DNA of 55,846 nucleotides from Bacteroidales bacterium (GCA_016937255.1 JAFGWG010000105.1:1-55846), one strand, 5' to 3'; shown: positions 43,466-53,728, counted from the stretch's first letter. Notes: generated by a model not told the origin, from the sequence alone. A program made the numbers and translations.

Positions 43466-44911
43466 TTAGTAATTGATGTAGAGCAAATCGAGTAGCTCTT
43501 CGAAAAATAATTGCAGTGTATTGCCTTTAATTGTAAAATTATTTACTATAAACACAAATGCAACCTGACTGCCTGTGCTTGTTGTAAAATAGCCTGCAAG
43601 ACTTCTTGAATTTGAAAGTGTGCCTGTTTTTGCAAACACATGTGATTTCCATTTTTTGTTTTGTGCAAAATATTTTAATGTCCCATTTTCTCCGGGCACT
43701 GCCAGAGTTTTTTTAAAGTCTGCAAAGTACGATTCTTGAGAAACTGACGAGAGTACCGATGTTAGGGTATTTGCTGTTGTTATATTAAATGGCGATAAGC
43801 CTGAGCCGTCGTGCAAAAGAAAATCTTTGTCGGAGATTCCAAGATTTTTCAGATAATCCGAAATGCATGTTAGTCCCTTTTCGGTGCTTCCTATTCCGTA
43901 TTTGTAAAAGGCAATGTGTTTAAATAATTGCTCTGCAAATAAATTAATGCTCCGTTGGTTGGTGGCTGAAATGATATCCTGAAGAGGAACAGACTCTAAT
44001 ATGAAAAGCAACTGTCCTTCTGCCGGATTTTCGGTTATTTCAATTTCGTTGTTCCAGCCTGTTGCTTTTTTTAATGCTTCTCCATAGCTTTTGAGTAAAT
44101 TGGGTTGCGAAGCCTTTACTTTGAAATTTGTTCTGTTTTGAGGAATTTCGCCTCGAACAACAATTTTGTTGGAGTAAGGACTTGAGTATACATATGCGTT
44201 GTCGCTGCGCCCATCGTATGATTTTACATAGTTGTCAATAGCAACATTTATTTCCGAAGTGTTTGAAGAAATGGTGGCACGCTGCCCTGCTGCTGGCGAA
44301 TTAAAGAATATAGTAAACGAATTGTCATTATGATTAAGGGCATATACCGCAGCGCCATAGTAATTCCCCATATCTTGCCACATCCAATGAGCCACTTCTG
44401 CTTGATTTTCGTAGCTCGAAACATCCAGAATGATTTTGCCTTGCACATGTTGTATTCCTTTAGCCGCTAGCTGAACTGTCATGTTGTTAAATGTATTGTT
44501 GCGGTGTTTTTCAAAATATTTCGATTCAAAAGTAGCATCGCCTTCTCCTTTTATAATCAAATTGCCGTAAAGAGTTCCATTGCTAATTTCTCCTTGTACT
44601 AGTACCTTTGTTGATAGCTTATAATCTTTCCCAAGATATTTAAATGCGGCAGAAGTTGTCACTAATTTTTGCACACTGGCGGGTGTCAATAGTTGGTCGT
44701 GTCCAAAAGCAATGTAAACATCGCCGTTGTCGAGCGATTTTGCGTGCAATCCAATCATACTTTTCTCCAATGCGTATTTGCTGATAAGCGCTTTTATAGA
44801 TGTTTGAATTTCTGAAGATTGCGTTTGGTTTTCGTTTAAAGATGATTTAAATCCCCAAATAGTTGATAGAAAAACAGAAAAAATAAGAATTGTAGTTAAT
44901 GGTAATTTCAT
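43466..44911 (-). CDS. dacB: D-alanyl-D-alanine carboxypeptidase/endopeptidase (S13, PBP4 type)
   Basis: Starting at MKLPLTT gives 481 residues with a signal peptide; an upstream ATG at 44944 would add 11 basic residues. Motifs of class C penicillin-binding proteins are present: SVQK (catalytic Ser, in LTPASVQKLVTT), the SIN triad (NQRSINLFAEQ), and KTGTL near the C-terminus. It trims or cleaves D-Ala cross-links in the periplasm. Domain II/III insertions expected for S13 enzymes lie between SVQK and SIN. It is monocistronic and divergent from the secreted epimerase-fold gene at 45135. Confidence 0.93.
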   Translation of the reverse strand: MKLPLTTILIFSVFLSTIWGFKSSLNENQTQSSEIQTSIKALISKYALEKSMIGLHAKSLDNGDVYIAFGHDQLLTPASVQKLVTTSAAFKYLGKDYKLSTKVLVQGEISNGTLYGNLIIKGEGDATFESKYFEKHRNNTFNNMTVQLAAKGIQHVQGKIILDVSSYENQAEVAHWMWQDMGNYYGAAVYALNHNDNSFTIFFNSPAAGQRATISSNTSEINVAIDNYVKSYDGRSDNAYVYSSPYSNKIVVRGEIPQNRTNFKVKASQPNLLKSYGEALKKATGWNNEIEITENPAEGQLLFILESVPLQDIISATNQRSINLFAEQLFKHIAFYKYGIGSTEKGLTCISDYLKNLGISDKDFLLHDGSGLSPFNITTANTLTSVLSSVSQESYFADFKKTLAVPGENGTLKYFAQNKKWKSHVFAKTGTLSNSRSLAGYFTTSTGSQVAFVFIVNNFTIKGNTLQLFFEELLDLLYINY

Positions 44912-45134
44912 AAAATATCTTCTTTTTCGTGACATGTAAATCAATGTTTCATTTCACAATCTGTCATGCTTTGCTTGTGCTTACAACACCGCGAGTGCCA
45001 GTTGTAATTACGTAACTTGTGGTGTGTTTAACCAGTACTCTATTGCAAGCTAGCTCATACTTTCAGGCATGTTTTATTATTATAAAAGGCAACAAAACGC
45101 AATTGTGTTATAATTAAACCTAAAAACCAAAGTT

Positions 45135-48100
45135 ATGAAAAAATTGATGAAGCTTGTTGTATGCTTTCTATTAATTGGAAGCTATACATCGGTATATTCA
45201 CAATTTGAGAGTATATACATGAGCAATCCTGACCAGGCAATTGATGTTGTTATAAATGAAGTTGATTTTTGGTCTCAATATCAGGATAATACCTATGGTG
45301 GTTTTATAAACGAAGTTTCTAATGACGGCAGTTATTCACCTACTTCGCAAAAAAGTTTTTGTTCAAACTCTCGTCTTGCATATGCATTTACAAGAGCTTT
45401 TATGCTTACCGGCAATTTTGATTATTTGGAAAAAGCTAGGCATGCATTAGTTTTTATTTACCAATATGGATGGGACAAAACATACGGAGGGTGGTATTAT
45501 GCATCTAATTACAATGGTAGCAATCCTCAGCAAAATACATATAATAGTGGAAAGTGGAGCTATACGCAGCATTACTGTATGTTGGGAAATGTTGCTATGA
45601 ACGAAGCCACAGGAGGTACAGTGGCATGGAACGATGGTAATGAAACCGATTTGGCGTGGATGTATAGAGGGTTGGACGTTATTTATGATAATTTGTGGGA
45701 TAATTCTGCTGGTATTTCGGGATTTTATGAAACAGCAAACGACGATTGGTCAAACAAACATAACAAAGGTTTTACTCCCACTGCCGACGGGCTCACCACT
45801 CATGCTACTGTTATGAGCCTGAGGAATATTGATGATTTTTATGTCAATTCGTATTTTACACTTATTGATAGAATTGCATATGATATTGTTCCGCAAACGT
45901 ATTCGGCAAGTTCGCCTCTTATATATGAGTATGCCAATACCAACTGGGAGCCTTTTGGCGAAGAATTGTTTAATGGGCACGCAGTTAAGTGTGCATGGAA
46001 TTTGGCTAGAGCATATCTTATTGACCCAACAAAAAGCATTTATAAAGAAAAAGCACAGCAGATACTTGATGAGTTGTTGGATCGAGGGTATTACGACAAT
46101 ATGTATGGAGGGATTCATTACTTTCAGAAAGGAGGCCAAAAGTCTCACTGGACACAGGAGCAGGGTATTCTTGCAGGCATTCTTGTTGCACAAATAACCG
46201 ATGATCCTGAAAAAAAACAACGGTATCTCAATCTTGCAGATGGATGCTGGAAATTCATGGAAGATCATATGATTGATTTTGAAAGTGGCGGATCGTATAC
46301 CGATGTTCAGACCAGTGGGGCGGTTTCGAGTCAGTGGGGAAAAGGAGATTACTGGGAAGCAGGTTATCATACAACAGAAACGGCATATTACACCTATTTG
46401 TATGGCAATATTTACATGAAAAACAAGCCTGTTGAGCTTTATTATTATTTTGCTCCACAGGGTGTTGCTCAAACACATACGCTTACTCCGCTTTCTATCG
46501 AGACTAATAGTTTAATAATCGAGAAAATAGCTTTTAATGGTAACGATTATCTGAATTTTGATTCTAAAAAAAGAGAATTGCATATAGCAGCAAATCAGGG
46601 CGGTACTTTCAAAATTACTTTTAGGCATAACCCTGATGTTTTTATTTGCCCAACTGTTGCTCTTGGTGCCGATGTTTCTATTTGTGAGTTAGGTTCGTAT
46701 TCTATAGACCCTCAGTTATATGCCGACGGAAATATTGATTTTACTTGGTATAAAGATGGTGTTGTTGTTGCTGGTCCTGATATTACTACAAACACATTTA
46801 CGGCAGATGATGCAGGAACGTACGTACTCGAAATATCTGGTGAAAACTGCTATAGCACCGATCAAATTGAAATAAACAACTCGTTGCCTGCATTTAGTCT
46901 TGGAAATGATTTTGTCTACACCAAGCCTATTCAAGTAAGCACACAGCTAAGTACTAATTTTGAGCACACATGGTTTTTTAACGGAAATGAAATGGTTTCA
47001 GAAAAATCAAATGTAATTACTATTTCGCAAGCTGGTATTTATGGGGTAGAGGTGTCGTCGGCATTATGTGGTTCTAGTTATAATGAAATTATTGTAAGCA
47101 ATGCTCCAACCTTGGCTTATGCTCCAGCCGCTATTGTGGTAGATGGAGCGAAGGATGTTGCCTACAATTTGTCGTTGAGTAGTGATAATTATGTGTTAAA
47201 TGCTGTAACCGAATTGGATCTTTCGGCTCAATGGTCGGCATTATGGGATAATAACAACATATATGTACATGTGTCGGTTACAGATGATAATTTAAGCAGT
47301 ACTTCTGGATCGAGTTGGTGGGATGGCGATGGCATTGAGATATATATTGATGGAGATAACAGTAAAAATACACGTTATGATATTATTAATGATTTTCAAT
47401 GGGGATTTAATTGGAACAGTACTGCTGTTAAAACAGGGGCGAATAATCCTGCAAATTCAACCGTAGGCATTCGTTTTTCTATTGTAGAAACTGCAAATGG
47501 CTATAATGCAGAAATAGCTATTCCTTGGTCTACAATAGGGGTTGATCCTGTAAATGGTAATTCTATAGGAATTGAAATAGGAATAAATGATAATGACGAT
47601 GGAGGTTCGAGGGATTCAAAACTCATGTGGTATGCAACAGTTGACGATTCGTGGCAAAACCCTTCGCTATTTGCCGAATTTATTCTTTCGGGAAGCAATG
47701 CCGATTTAATTCCTTTTGTCGATGCTGGTTTGGATGTTATTCTTGTTAAGCCTGTGTCTTCTACTTCTCTTAATGCGAGTGTGAGCGGAGGCGATGGAAT
47801 TATTACGTATCTGTGGAGTAGCTCGTCGTCTGCTGTAATTAGCGATGTGCATTCTCTTGCACCTACTGTTTCGGGGCTTACCCTAGCCGGAACATATACA
47901 TTTACTTTAATGGCAACTGATCAGGACGGTGACACTGATTCTGATTCTGTAACCGTATCTGTTGTTGACGGTAACATACCTGTAACGGCTATTTCAATAA
48001 TTAATAATGATATTCAAATGACAGTAGGAGAGGCTCATGCATTTGAATATAGTATCAGTCCATTTAATGCAACAAATCAAAATGTGCTGTGGTCGTGCAG

Positions 48101-49235
48101 TAATAGCAATGTTTCGATAGATCAAAATGGTATTGTAACAGCAAATCGTGTTGGTACTTCTGTTGTTACTGTTACTTCTGTTGATGGCAATTATTCTGAC
48201 AATATTACCGTGTCTGTGGTTTCATTACAAATACCTGTAAATGGAGTAACCATAAATCATAGTGCTATAACAATGAATGAGGGCGAAATGATGATGCTTG
48301 ATTATTCAGTACTGCCTAGCAATGCATCAAATACAAATGTAAATTGGTTGAGTGACAATAGTTCTGTATTGGTAGGGCAGGATGGCAAAATTACGGCAAT
48401 AAGGCAAGGAAATGCAACAGTTACTGTTACTACAGTGGATGGGCATCATACCGATCAAATACTTGTAGGTGTTGTTAAAAACGAATCGGAATGTCTTGAA
48501 ATAAATATTCCTCAAGCGTTACATTGGGATATTTTGAATGACTGGAACGATAAATATTCAGGATCGTCTGTTGTTACCGAAAATCAGGCATTGCAATTTC
48601 AGCATCGGGCATGGGGTAACAACAACGTGTATTTAGTCCAGGTAGGTGTGCCATTGTCGGTGCAGTCAGGAACTGCTTATACCATATCTTTTGATATAAA
48701 TGATGTACATACCCGTATGTCGCAACTTAAGGCTGGTTTTTGTGCTTCGGTTGCATGGAATGCGCCAAGCTCTGTGATAAGCACCGTAGAAACGGCGTTT
48801 TCGCCTTATGGGAACGGCAATTTTACTCGAAAATCGGTTACTGTTACTGCCAGTGAAAGCTCAGATAATGCAATGCTTTTCTTTTATTTGTCGGTAAATA
48901 CGCAGATATCAGCTCAAAACTATTTATTAAAAAATATTGAAATATGCAGTAGCAATGTTAAAAATAAACATATAGAATTGCCCTATTCTTCACGGGCAGC
49001 TGACATTACTGCCGAGCTTTATCCCAACCCTGCTGTAAATTATATTACAAGTTGTATTTTACAAAACAAGGAGAATGAATGCCATAATTATTCAATACTT
49101 TCGTCATCGGGGCAAGAAATTGTTTCCGAAAAAAGGGCTGGAGCTTTGCAGACATTTAATTTGGAGCGAATTCCGTCAGGTAATTACATGCTTAAAATTA
49201 GCGAAACATACCTGAATTTTTCAGTTATTAAATAA
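45135..49235 (+). CDS. Secreted AGE/cellobiose-epimerase-fold protein with CBM9, Ig-like domains and T9SS tail
   Basis: The 1366-aa protein has a signal peptide (1-22) and an (alpha/alpha)6 domain like N-acylglucosamine/cellobiose 2-epimerases (about 30-450), with DNTYGGF, GHAVKCAWNLARAYL and KSHWTQEQGILAG. Two Ig/PKD-like domains (about 495-650), a CBM9-like domain (about 657-855) and a PKD domain (about 857-945) follow, then two Big_2-type Ig domains (about 946-1115), a CBM4-like beta-sandwich (about 1115-1270) and a T9SS sorting domain (about 1295-1366, AELYPNPAVNYI). It probably acts on an extracellular polysaccharide. Most epimerases of this fold are cytosolic single-domain enzymes of about 400 residues, so a secreted multi-domain form is unusual; hydrolase or lyase activity is possible instead. 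Confidence 0.9.
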   Translation: MKKLMKLVVCFLLIGSYTSVYSQFESIYMSNPDQAIDVVINEVDFWSQYQDNTYGGFINEVSNDGSYSPTSQKSFCSNSRLAYAFTRAFMLTGNFDYLEKARHALVFIYQYGWDKTYGGWYYASNYNGSNPQQNTYNSGKWSYTQHYCMLGNVAMNEATGGTVAWNDGNETDLAWMYRGLDVIYDNLWDNSAGISGFYETANDDWSNKHNKGFTPTADGLTTHATVMSLRNIDDFYVNSYFTLIDRIAYDIVPQTYSASSPLIYEYANTNWEPFGEELFNGHAVKCAWNLARAYLIDPTKSIYKEKAQQILDELLDRGYYDNMYGGIHYFQKGGQKSHWTQEQGILAGILVAQITDDPEKKQRYLNLADGCWKFMEDHMIDFESGGSYTDVQTSGAVSSQWGKGDYWEAGYHTTETAYYTYLYGNIYMKNKPVELYYYFAPQGVAQTHTLTPLSIETNSLIIEKIAFNGNDYLNFDSKKRELHIAANQGGTFKITFRHNPDVFICPTVALGADVSICELGSYSIDPQLYADGNIDFTWYKDGVVVAGPDITTNTFTADDAGTYVLEISGENCYSTDQIEINNSLPAFSLGNDFVYTKPIQVSTQLSTNFEHTWFFNGNEMVSEKSNVITISQAGIYGVEVSSALCGSSYNEIIVSNAPTLAYAPAAIVVDGAKDVAYNLSLSSDNYVLNAVTELDLSAQWSALWDNNNIYVHVSVTDDNLSSTSGSSWWDGDGIEIYIDGDNSKNTRYDIINDFQWGFNWNSTAVKTGANNPANSTVGIRFSIVETANGYNAEIAIPWSTIGVDPVNGNSIGIEIGINDNDDGGSRDSKLMWYATVDDSWQNPSLFAEFILSGSNADLIPFVDAGLDVILVKPVSSTSLNASVSGGDGIITYLWSSSSSAVISDVHSLAPTVSGLTLAGTYTFTLMATDQDGDTDSDSVTVSVVDGNIPVTAISIINNDIQMTVGEAHAFEYSISPFNATNQNVLWSCSNSNVSIDQNGIVTANRVGTSVVTVTSVDGNYSDNITVSVVSLQIPVNGVTINHSAITMNEGEMMMLDYSVLPSNASNTNVNWLSDNSSVLVGQDGKITAIRQGNATVTVTTVDGHHTDQILVGVVKNESECLEINIPQALHWDILNDWNDKYSGSSVVTENQALQFQHRAWGNNNVYLVQVGVPLSVQSGTAYTISFDINDVHTRMSQLKAGFCASVAWNAPSSVISTVETAFSPYGNGNFTRKSVTVTASESSDNAMLFFYLSVNTQISAQNYLLKNIEICSSNVKNKHIELPYSSRAADITAELYPNPAVNYITSCILQNKENECHNYSILSSSGQEIVSEKRAGALQTFNLERIPSGNYMLKISETYLNFSVIK

Positions 49236-49303
49236 AAAGAGTTGAAAAGTTCTTAAAACCCCTTATTTAAAGGCTTTTTTTTGTGATAAAAAGCAAGATG
49301 CAT

Positions 49304-49333
49304 TTTGAAATCAAGTAAAAAACAATATCTTTG
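49304..49333 (+). promoter_or_regulatory. Complete Bacteroidota promoter of the HU gene
   Basis: TTTG (49304-49307), an 18-bp spacer, and TATCTTTG (49326-49333) match the -33/-7 consensus. The ATG of the HU gene is at 49372, leaving a leader of about 30 bases. Confidence 0.8.
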
Positions 49334-49371
49334 AATTAGTAAGAATATAAACCAAACAAATAATATAGAAC

Positions 49372-49644
49372 ATGAATAAATCGGAATTAGTATCTGCTAT
49401 TGCTTCGGATGCAGGTATTTCAAAATCAGATGCAGAAAAAGCATTAAACGCATGCACAGAATCTATTAAAAAAGCTTTGGCTAGTGGTGATGGTGTACAA
49501 TTAATTGGTTTTGGTACATTTTCTATTTCAGAAAGATCAGCTAGAACAGGTAGAAACCCTCAAACAGGGAAAGAAATTCAAATCCCTGCAAAAAAAGTAG
49601 TGAAATTTAAACCAGGAAAAGCTTTAGACGAGTCGGTACAATAA
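49372..49644 (+). CDS. HU-family DNA-binding protein
   Basis: The 90-aa protein is a typical HU: helices at 1-40 (MNKSELVSAIASDAG), the GFGTFSISERSARTGRNPQTG arm with the DNA-intercalating Pro, and C-terminal KVVKFKPGKAL. It compacts the nucleoid and assists DNA bending in replication and recombination. Monocistronic, with a clear promoter and terminator. Length is that of canonical HU, without the C-terminal extensions seen in Bacteroidota HU-like surface proteins. Confidence 0.97.
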   Translation: MNKSELVSAIASDAGISKSDAEKALNACTESIKKALASGDGVQLIGFGTFSISERSARTGRNPQTGKEIQIPAKKVVKFKPGKALDESVQ

Positions 49645-49653
49645 AAAAATTTA

Positions 49654-49683
49654 AAAGCTGTCTAATTTAGGCAGCTTTTTTTT
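49654..49683 (+). terminator. Intrinsic terminator of the HU gene
   Basis: AAAGCTGTC (49654-49662) pairs with GGCAGCTTT (49670-49678), one G-T pair, 7-nt loop, then a T run to 49683. Confidence 0.9.
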
Positions 49684-49823
49684 GCGAAAAATTTTTGAAA
49701 TAAAGGCTGTATGTCGATAGCAATATTTGTTATGAAGAATATAACGTGTTTCATTATTTCCTGATACTTATTCAGTATCTGCATTACAGGAGATACCGAT
49801 AAGAGTGTTTGCGTATTACTTTT

Positions 49824-50699
49824 TTAAAGCTGAATGTCTTTTAGTTTTTTCCGTTCAAATGCATCAATGTACGATCTGGGCGTGGTGTTGTATATTTTGC
49901 ATTTCATGTATTTGCTGTAACTTTCTATTTCAAAATAACCTTTAAATGCAAGCATAAACTTGTGCAGAATCATATGCAAAGGGCGCTTGTCTCCAATTTT
50001 GGTTTTCATAGCACTTGATTTGGCTGTGTCTTTATCGTAAAAATGCTTTTGAGTAAGCAGAGCCTCATTTTCATCGGATACCCAAATTGTTTTGAGCCAC
50101 GAATGTTCTGCTCCTGTCAAAAATATTTCGTTATACCGCATGTTAATTGCAAGTATCAAACAAGGTATTAGAGAATTGTGAGGTCTTGGCATTCCTGCAT
50201 TAGTTTTGAAGAAAAAGTGATTCAGTCCGGTAATTCCCTCAACCGGAGTCTGGTTGAAAAAATGGACGTTAAGATTTTTGTTTTTGGAAAGAATGTCTTT
50301 TAAAAAGGGTGATTTTCGGGCAACGATAGGAACAAATAATATAATATTCCATGTTGTTTTTTCAACAATGTTTTTAAAAAGAGTTAATCGGTCAAGATGC
50401 CGTTCCTCATCAATATTTTCAGACCAAAATTCTACTGGATTTAAAACATAATAGCGAGGTTTCATCTCAATATAAAGATCTGTATTGGCAAATAAATTTA
50501 ATACAATAAGATCTAAAGAATGAAAGATTTGCTTATTTGCCATATATTCATCTTGCAGCGAAGGCCCATTGCCCAAGATAACACATCTGTCGGTGTTTTT
50601 AGCGGGTAACGATACTCTTTTGGACAAGAGGATGATTTTTAGAAAAGATTCTAATGATTGAATGAATTTTGAAAGAAAAATTTTGAAAGAAAGTAACAT
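49824..50699 (-). CDS. DUF115/MAF-like Rossmann protein, surface-glycan related
   Basis: The 291-aa protein has a hydrophobic N-terminal part (about 5-28), then a Rossmann-like start RCVILGNGPSLQD (about 41-53), and FANTDLYIEMKPRYYVLNPVEF (about 90-111). The CVILGNGPSL motif is typical of DUF115/6-hydroxymethylpterin-pyrophosphokinase-like and motility-accessory-factor proteins, many of which work in surface glycan or flagellin glycosylation. No catalytic assignment can be made. A -7 box TATATTTG lies 47 bp upstream. Confidence 0.75.
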   Translation of the reverse strand: MLLSFKIFLSKFIQSLESFLKIILLSKRVSLPAKNTDRCVILGNGPSLQDEYMANKQIFHSLDLIVLNLFANTDLYIEMKPRYYVLNPVEFWSENIDEERHLDRLTLFKNIVEKTTWNIILFVPIVARKSPFLKDILSKNKNLNVHFFNQTPVEGITGLNHFFFKTNAGMPRPHNSLIPCLILAINMRYNEIFLTGAEHSWLKTIWVSDENEALLTQKHFYDKDTAKSSAMKTKIGDKRPLHMILHKFMLAFKGYFEIESYSKYMKCKIYNTTPRSYIDAFERKKLKDIQL

Positions 50700-50746
50700 T
50701 GTGAAATTCTATTATACCTTAATAATACTCAATTCTATATACTTGG

Positions 50747-50754
50747 CAAATATA
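50747..50754 (-). promoter_or_regulatory. -7 box TATATTTG for the DUF115-like gene
   Basis: On the minus strand TATATTTG fits TAnnTTTG and lies 47 bp before the ATG; the -33 element is not clear. Confidence 0.45.
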
Positions 50755-50816
50755 ATGATTTACCCTAGATTATTATATTTGACCAAAACAACTTAACTGA
50801 TAATGGGTGATGTATG

Positions 50817-50828
50817 CATGTGCACATG
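50817..50828. promoter_or_regulatory. 12-bp perfect palindrome CATGTGCACATG
   Basis: A perfect self-complementary 12-mer in the divergent region between the DUF115-like gene and purT, in otherwise AT-rich sequence. It could be a dimeric regulator's site. Confidence 0.3.
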
Positions 50829-51020
50829 ATTGGATTCTTGCATGTATATAGTTTAAATAGTGTGATAATGCGAACGGTTTGGCATTGTATTCAATTATGA
50901 TTGTTGCATTATGGAAATTATTATGTGATCTGTTTTTGTTGTTTAGTAACATAGGGATTTAAGCTCATTGTTTATTTTTAATGGTTAATAACTCTTTATA
51001 ACTTACATGATAATAGTGTA

Positions 51021-51050
51021 TTCGCTATTTATTATAATTAATTACATTTG
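51021..51050 (+). promoter_or_regulatory. Promoter of purT
   Basis: TACATTTG (51043-51050) fits the -7 box and TTCG (51021-51024), one mismatch from TTTG, is 18 bp upstream. The purT ATG is 41 bp further on. Confidence 0.6.
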
Positions 51051-51091
51051 AGCAATCATTAAGCAAACAATCTTTTTTACATTGTATATAT

Positions 51092-52273
51092 ATGATAACA
51101 ATTGGCACTCCATTATCAGATTTGGCAACAAAAGTAATGATCCTTGGTTCGGGCGAGCTTGGTAAAGAAGTAGTGATTGAATTGCAGCGGTTTGGTTGTG
51201 AGGTTATTGCGGTTGACAGTTACGACAACGCCCCTGCTATGCAAGTTGCTCACAAATCATATACATTATCTATGCTCGACGGAAAAGCGCTTGAAGCTAT
51301 AATTGAATTGGAGAAGCCTCAATATATTGTTCCCGAAATAGAGGCAATAGCAACAGATATGTTAATAGAACTTGAGCAAAAAGGATATAATGTAATTCCT
51401 TCGGCAAAAGCTGTATCATTAACAATGAATAGGGAAGGAATACGCACTCTTGCAGCCGAAGAGCTCGGTTTAAAAACATCGCCTTACCGATTTGCATGCA
51501 CCAAAGAAGATTTTAAAAAAGCTGTGCATGAAATAGGGATTCCTTGCATTGTAAAACCTGTTATGAGCTCTTCGGGCAAAGGGCAGTCAACCATAAAATC
51601 GGAAGAAGATGTGGAAAAGGCATGGAGTTATGCAAAAGAAGGAGCACGAGGTTCGGGCGGAAAGGTTATTGTTGAAGGTTTTGTTGATTTTGACTACGAA
51701 ATAACCCTTCTCACGGTAAGCCACAAAGGAGGTATTTCGTTTTGTGCTCCAATAGGGCACCGTCAAGAAAATGGCGATTATCAGGAGTCGTGGCAGCCTC
51801 AGGTAATGAGCGAAACAGCCCTTGCCGATGCTCAGGAAATAGCGTCAAAGGTTGTAAAATCCCTTGGAGGATGGGGTATTTTTGGAGTCGAATTTTTTAT
51901 AAAAGGAGATACAGTTTACTTCAGCGAATTATCTCCCCGTCCACATGATACGGGTATGGTTACGATGATTTCGCAAAATTTATCAGAATTTGCATTGCAT
52001 GCTCGTGCAATATTGGGAATGCCAATACCAAATATAACCTTGTATGCGCCTGCAGCATCGTCGGTAATTCTTGCAAAAGGCATATCAAAAGCGGTGTCGT
52101 TTTCGGGAATAGAGCAGGCTTTGACAGAACCCGACACTCAGATACGCTTTTTTGGCAAACCCGAAGTTAAGGGCGAGCGGAGGATGGGAGTTTGCTTAGC
52201 ACTTGGCTCTGATACAGACCAAGCAAGGGCAAAAGCAAATAAAGCAAGTGAAGCTATTGTAATTAATTTATAG
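51092..52273 (+). CDS. purT: Formate-dependent phosphoribosylglycinamide formyltransferase 2
   Basis: The 393-aa enzyme is an ATP-grasp protein: N-terminal [34 protein letters not shown]-grasp [17 protein letters not shown] near 150-166, and [19 protein letters not shown] near 280. It makes formyl-GAR from GAR, formate and ATP in purine synthesis, independent of folate. Full length and all signature motifs are present. The next gene, L-2-hydroxyglutarate oxidase, starts 138 bp downstream with its own -7 box. Confidence 0.97.
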   Translation: MITIGTPLSDLATKVMILGSGELGKEVVIELQRFGCEVIAVDSYDNAPAMQVAHKSYTLSMLDGKALEAIIELEKPQYIVPEIEAIATDMLIELEQKGYNVIPSAKAVSLTMNREGIRTLAAEELGLKTSPYRFACTKEDFKKAVHEIGIPCIVKPVMSSSGKGQSTIKSEEDVEKAWSYAKEGARGSGGKVIVEGFVDFDYEITLLTVSHKGGISFCAPIGHRQENGDYQESWQPQVMSETALADAQEIASKVVKSLGGWGIFGVEFFIKGDTVYFSELSPRPHDTGMVTMISQNLSEFALHARAILGMPIPNITLYAPAASSVILAKGISKAVSFSGIEQALTEPDTQIRFFGKPEVKGERRMGVCLALGSDTDQARAKANKASEAIVINL

Positions 52274-52325
52274 GAAAAGCAGAAATTTGCAGTTTGTGTG
52301 AGCAACAGTGCTCCTGCGAATTGTG

Positions 52326-52333
52326 TATCTTTG
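52326..52333 (+). promoter_or_regulatory. -7 box TATCTTTG upstream of lhgO
   Basis: TATCTTTG is an exact TAnnTTTG match 78 bp before the lhgO ATG; the best upstream TTTG is 29 bp away, longer than usual, so promoter strength is uncertain. Confidence 0.45.
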
Positions 52334-52410
52334 ACCCGCAAAATAGAAATGCAAAATGCGCAGAAAAAGCCTTAAATAGTACTTGGCAGATATTTGAAAA
52401 TTATAAAAAA

Positions 52411-53616
52411 ATGACTTACGATATAATTGTTATTGGAGGAGGAATTGTTGGACTTGCGACTGCTCTTAAACTCAAAGAAAAAAATAAAGACCTTAAAATA
52501 GCTTTATTAGAAAAAGAATCGAAATTAGCACAGCACCAAACAGGAAATAATAGTGGTGTAATTCATTCGGGATTGTACTACCGTCCGGGAAGTTTAAAAG
52601 CTCAAAATTGCATTAAAGGGTACCGCATGTTGCTTGATTTTTGCGATAAAGAAGGCGTAAAGTATGATTTGTGTGGAAAAATAGTTGTTGCAACTCGCCC
52701 TAAAGATCTTCCGCGCATGGAAATGCTTATGGAGCGAGGCATTGCAAATGGGTTGACAAACATAAAAAAAATAACATCCGAAGAAATTAAAAATTACGAA
52801 CCTGAATGCTCTGGATTGGCAGGAATTTGGGTTCCATATACAGGTATTATCGATTTTGTAGAGGTTAGCAATAAATATGCTGAAGTATTTACTCAAAAAT
52901 ATGGGGGCGAAATTTTTCTTAATCATAAAGTAACAAACATTACTGTTGAAGGGGATATAGCAACAGTAGAAACCACTAAACAGTCTTTTTCTGCAAAAAA
53001 AGTTGTTAATACCGCAGGATTGTATTGCGATAAAATAGCCGGATTTACAATGAAGAATTTAGATTATCGCATAATTCCGTTTAGAGGCGAATATTCTGAT
53101 ATAAAGAAGGAGAGCCATGGGTTGGTTAAAAATCTTATTTATCCTGTTCCCGATCCCGACCTGCCATTTTTGGGCGTACACTTTACCCGTATGATGAAAG
53201 GCGGTTTAGAAGCTGGGCCTAATTCTGTGTGGGCTTTTAAAAGGGAAGGGTATAAAAAAACGGACATATCCATTAGCGACATGATCAATTCGCTTGCATG
53301 GCCCGGTTTTAGAAAGGTTATTCGCAAATATTGGAAAAGTATTGGCTTGGGTGAGTACTGGCGCTCGTTTAATAAATATGCAATGGTAAAATCGCTTCAA
53401 TTAATGATACCAAACTTAAAGAAAGAAGACTTGGTGAGAGGTGGGGCTGGTGTGCGCGCTCAGGCATGCGACAGACTTGGCAATTTGTGCGACGATTTTA
53501 TTATTCTCGAACACAAAAACATTATAAATGTTCTGAATGCTCCTTCGCCGGCAGCAACTTCTTCGCTGGCAATAGGCGATCATATTTCGGACCGTGTATT
53601 AGGGTACAGTTCGTAA
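52411..53616 (+). CDS. lhgO: L-2-hydroxyglutarate oxidase (FAD-dependent)
   Basis: Starting at MTYDIIVIGGG gives 401 residues; an in-frame ATG at 52294 would add 39 residues not seen in the family. FAD-binding GxGxxG (IVIGGGIVGLATALKL), HQTGNNSGVIHSGLYYRPGSLKA, IIPFRGEY and GAGVRAQACD near the C-terminus identify the LhgO/L2HGDH family. It oxidises L-2-hydroxyglutarate to 2-oxoglutarate, passing electrons to quinone. It ends before a bidirectional terminator. Membrane association is expected but no membrane helix is seen. Confidence 0.95.
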   Translation: MTYDIIVIGGGIVGLATALKLKEKNKDLKIALLEKESKLAQHQTGNNSGVIHSGLYYRPGSLKAQNCIKGYRMLLDFCDKEGVKYDLCGKIVVATRPKDLPRMEMLMERGIANGLTNIKKITSEEIKNYEPECSGLAGIWVPYTGIIDFVEVSNKYAEVFTQKYGGEIFLNHKVTNITVEGDIATVETTKQSFSAKKVVNTAGLYCDKIAGFTMKNLDYRIIPFRGEYSDIKKESHGLVKNLIYPVPDPDLPFLGVHFTRMMKGGLEAGPNSVWAFKREGYKKTDISISDMINSLAWPGFRKVIRKYWKSIGLGEYWRSFNKYAMVKSLQLMIPNLKKEDLVRGGAGVRAQACDRLGNLCDDFIILEHKNIINVLNAPSPAATSSLAIGDHISDRVLGYSS

Positions 53617-53684
53617 AACATGGCATGGTTTATAAACGGTGCTATTGTTTTTGTACGTTGAAACCTTAAATTAATCTATTTTTT

Positions 53685-53728
53685 AATAGCCCGAGATTGT
53701 TTTTGCAATCTTAGGCTATTTTTTTTGT
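53685..53728. terminator. Bidirectional terminator between lhgO and the serine hydrolase gene
   Basis: AATAGCC (53685-53691) and AGATTG (53694-53699) pair with CAATCT (53706-53711) and GGCTATT (53714-53720), with a two-base internal bulge, followed by eight T's. Upstream T/A-rich sequence lets it serve the minus-strand gene too. Confidence 0.85.

Larger units (their letters stand above)
50700..51091. other. 392-bp divergent intergenic region
   Basis: It carries the promoters of the DUF115-like gene (minus, 50747-50754) and purT (plus, 51043-51050), a perfect 12-bp palindrome CATGTGCACATG at 50817-50828, and no gene. Confidence 0.6.
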
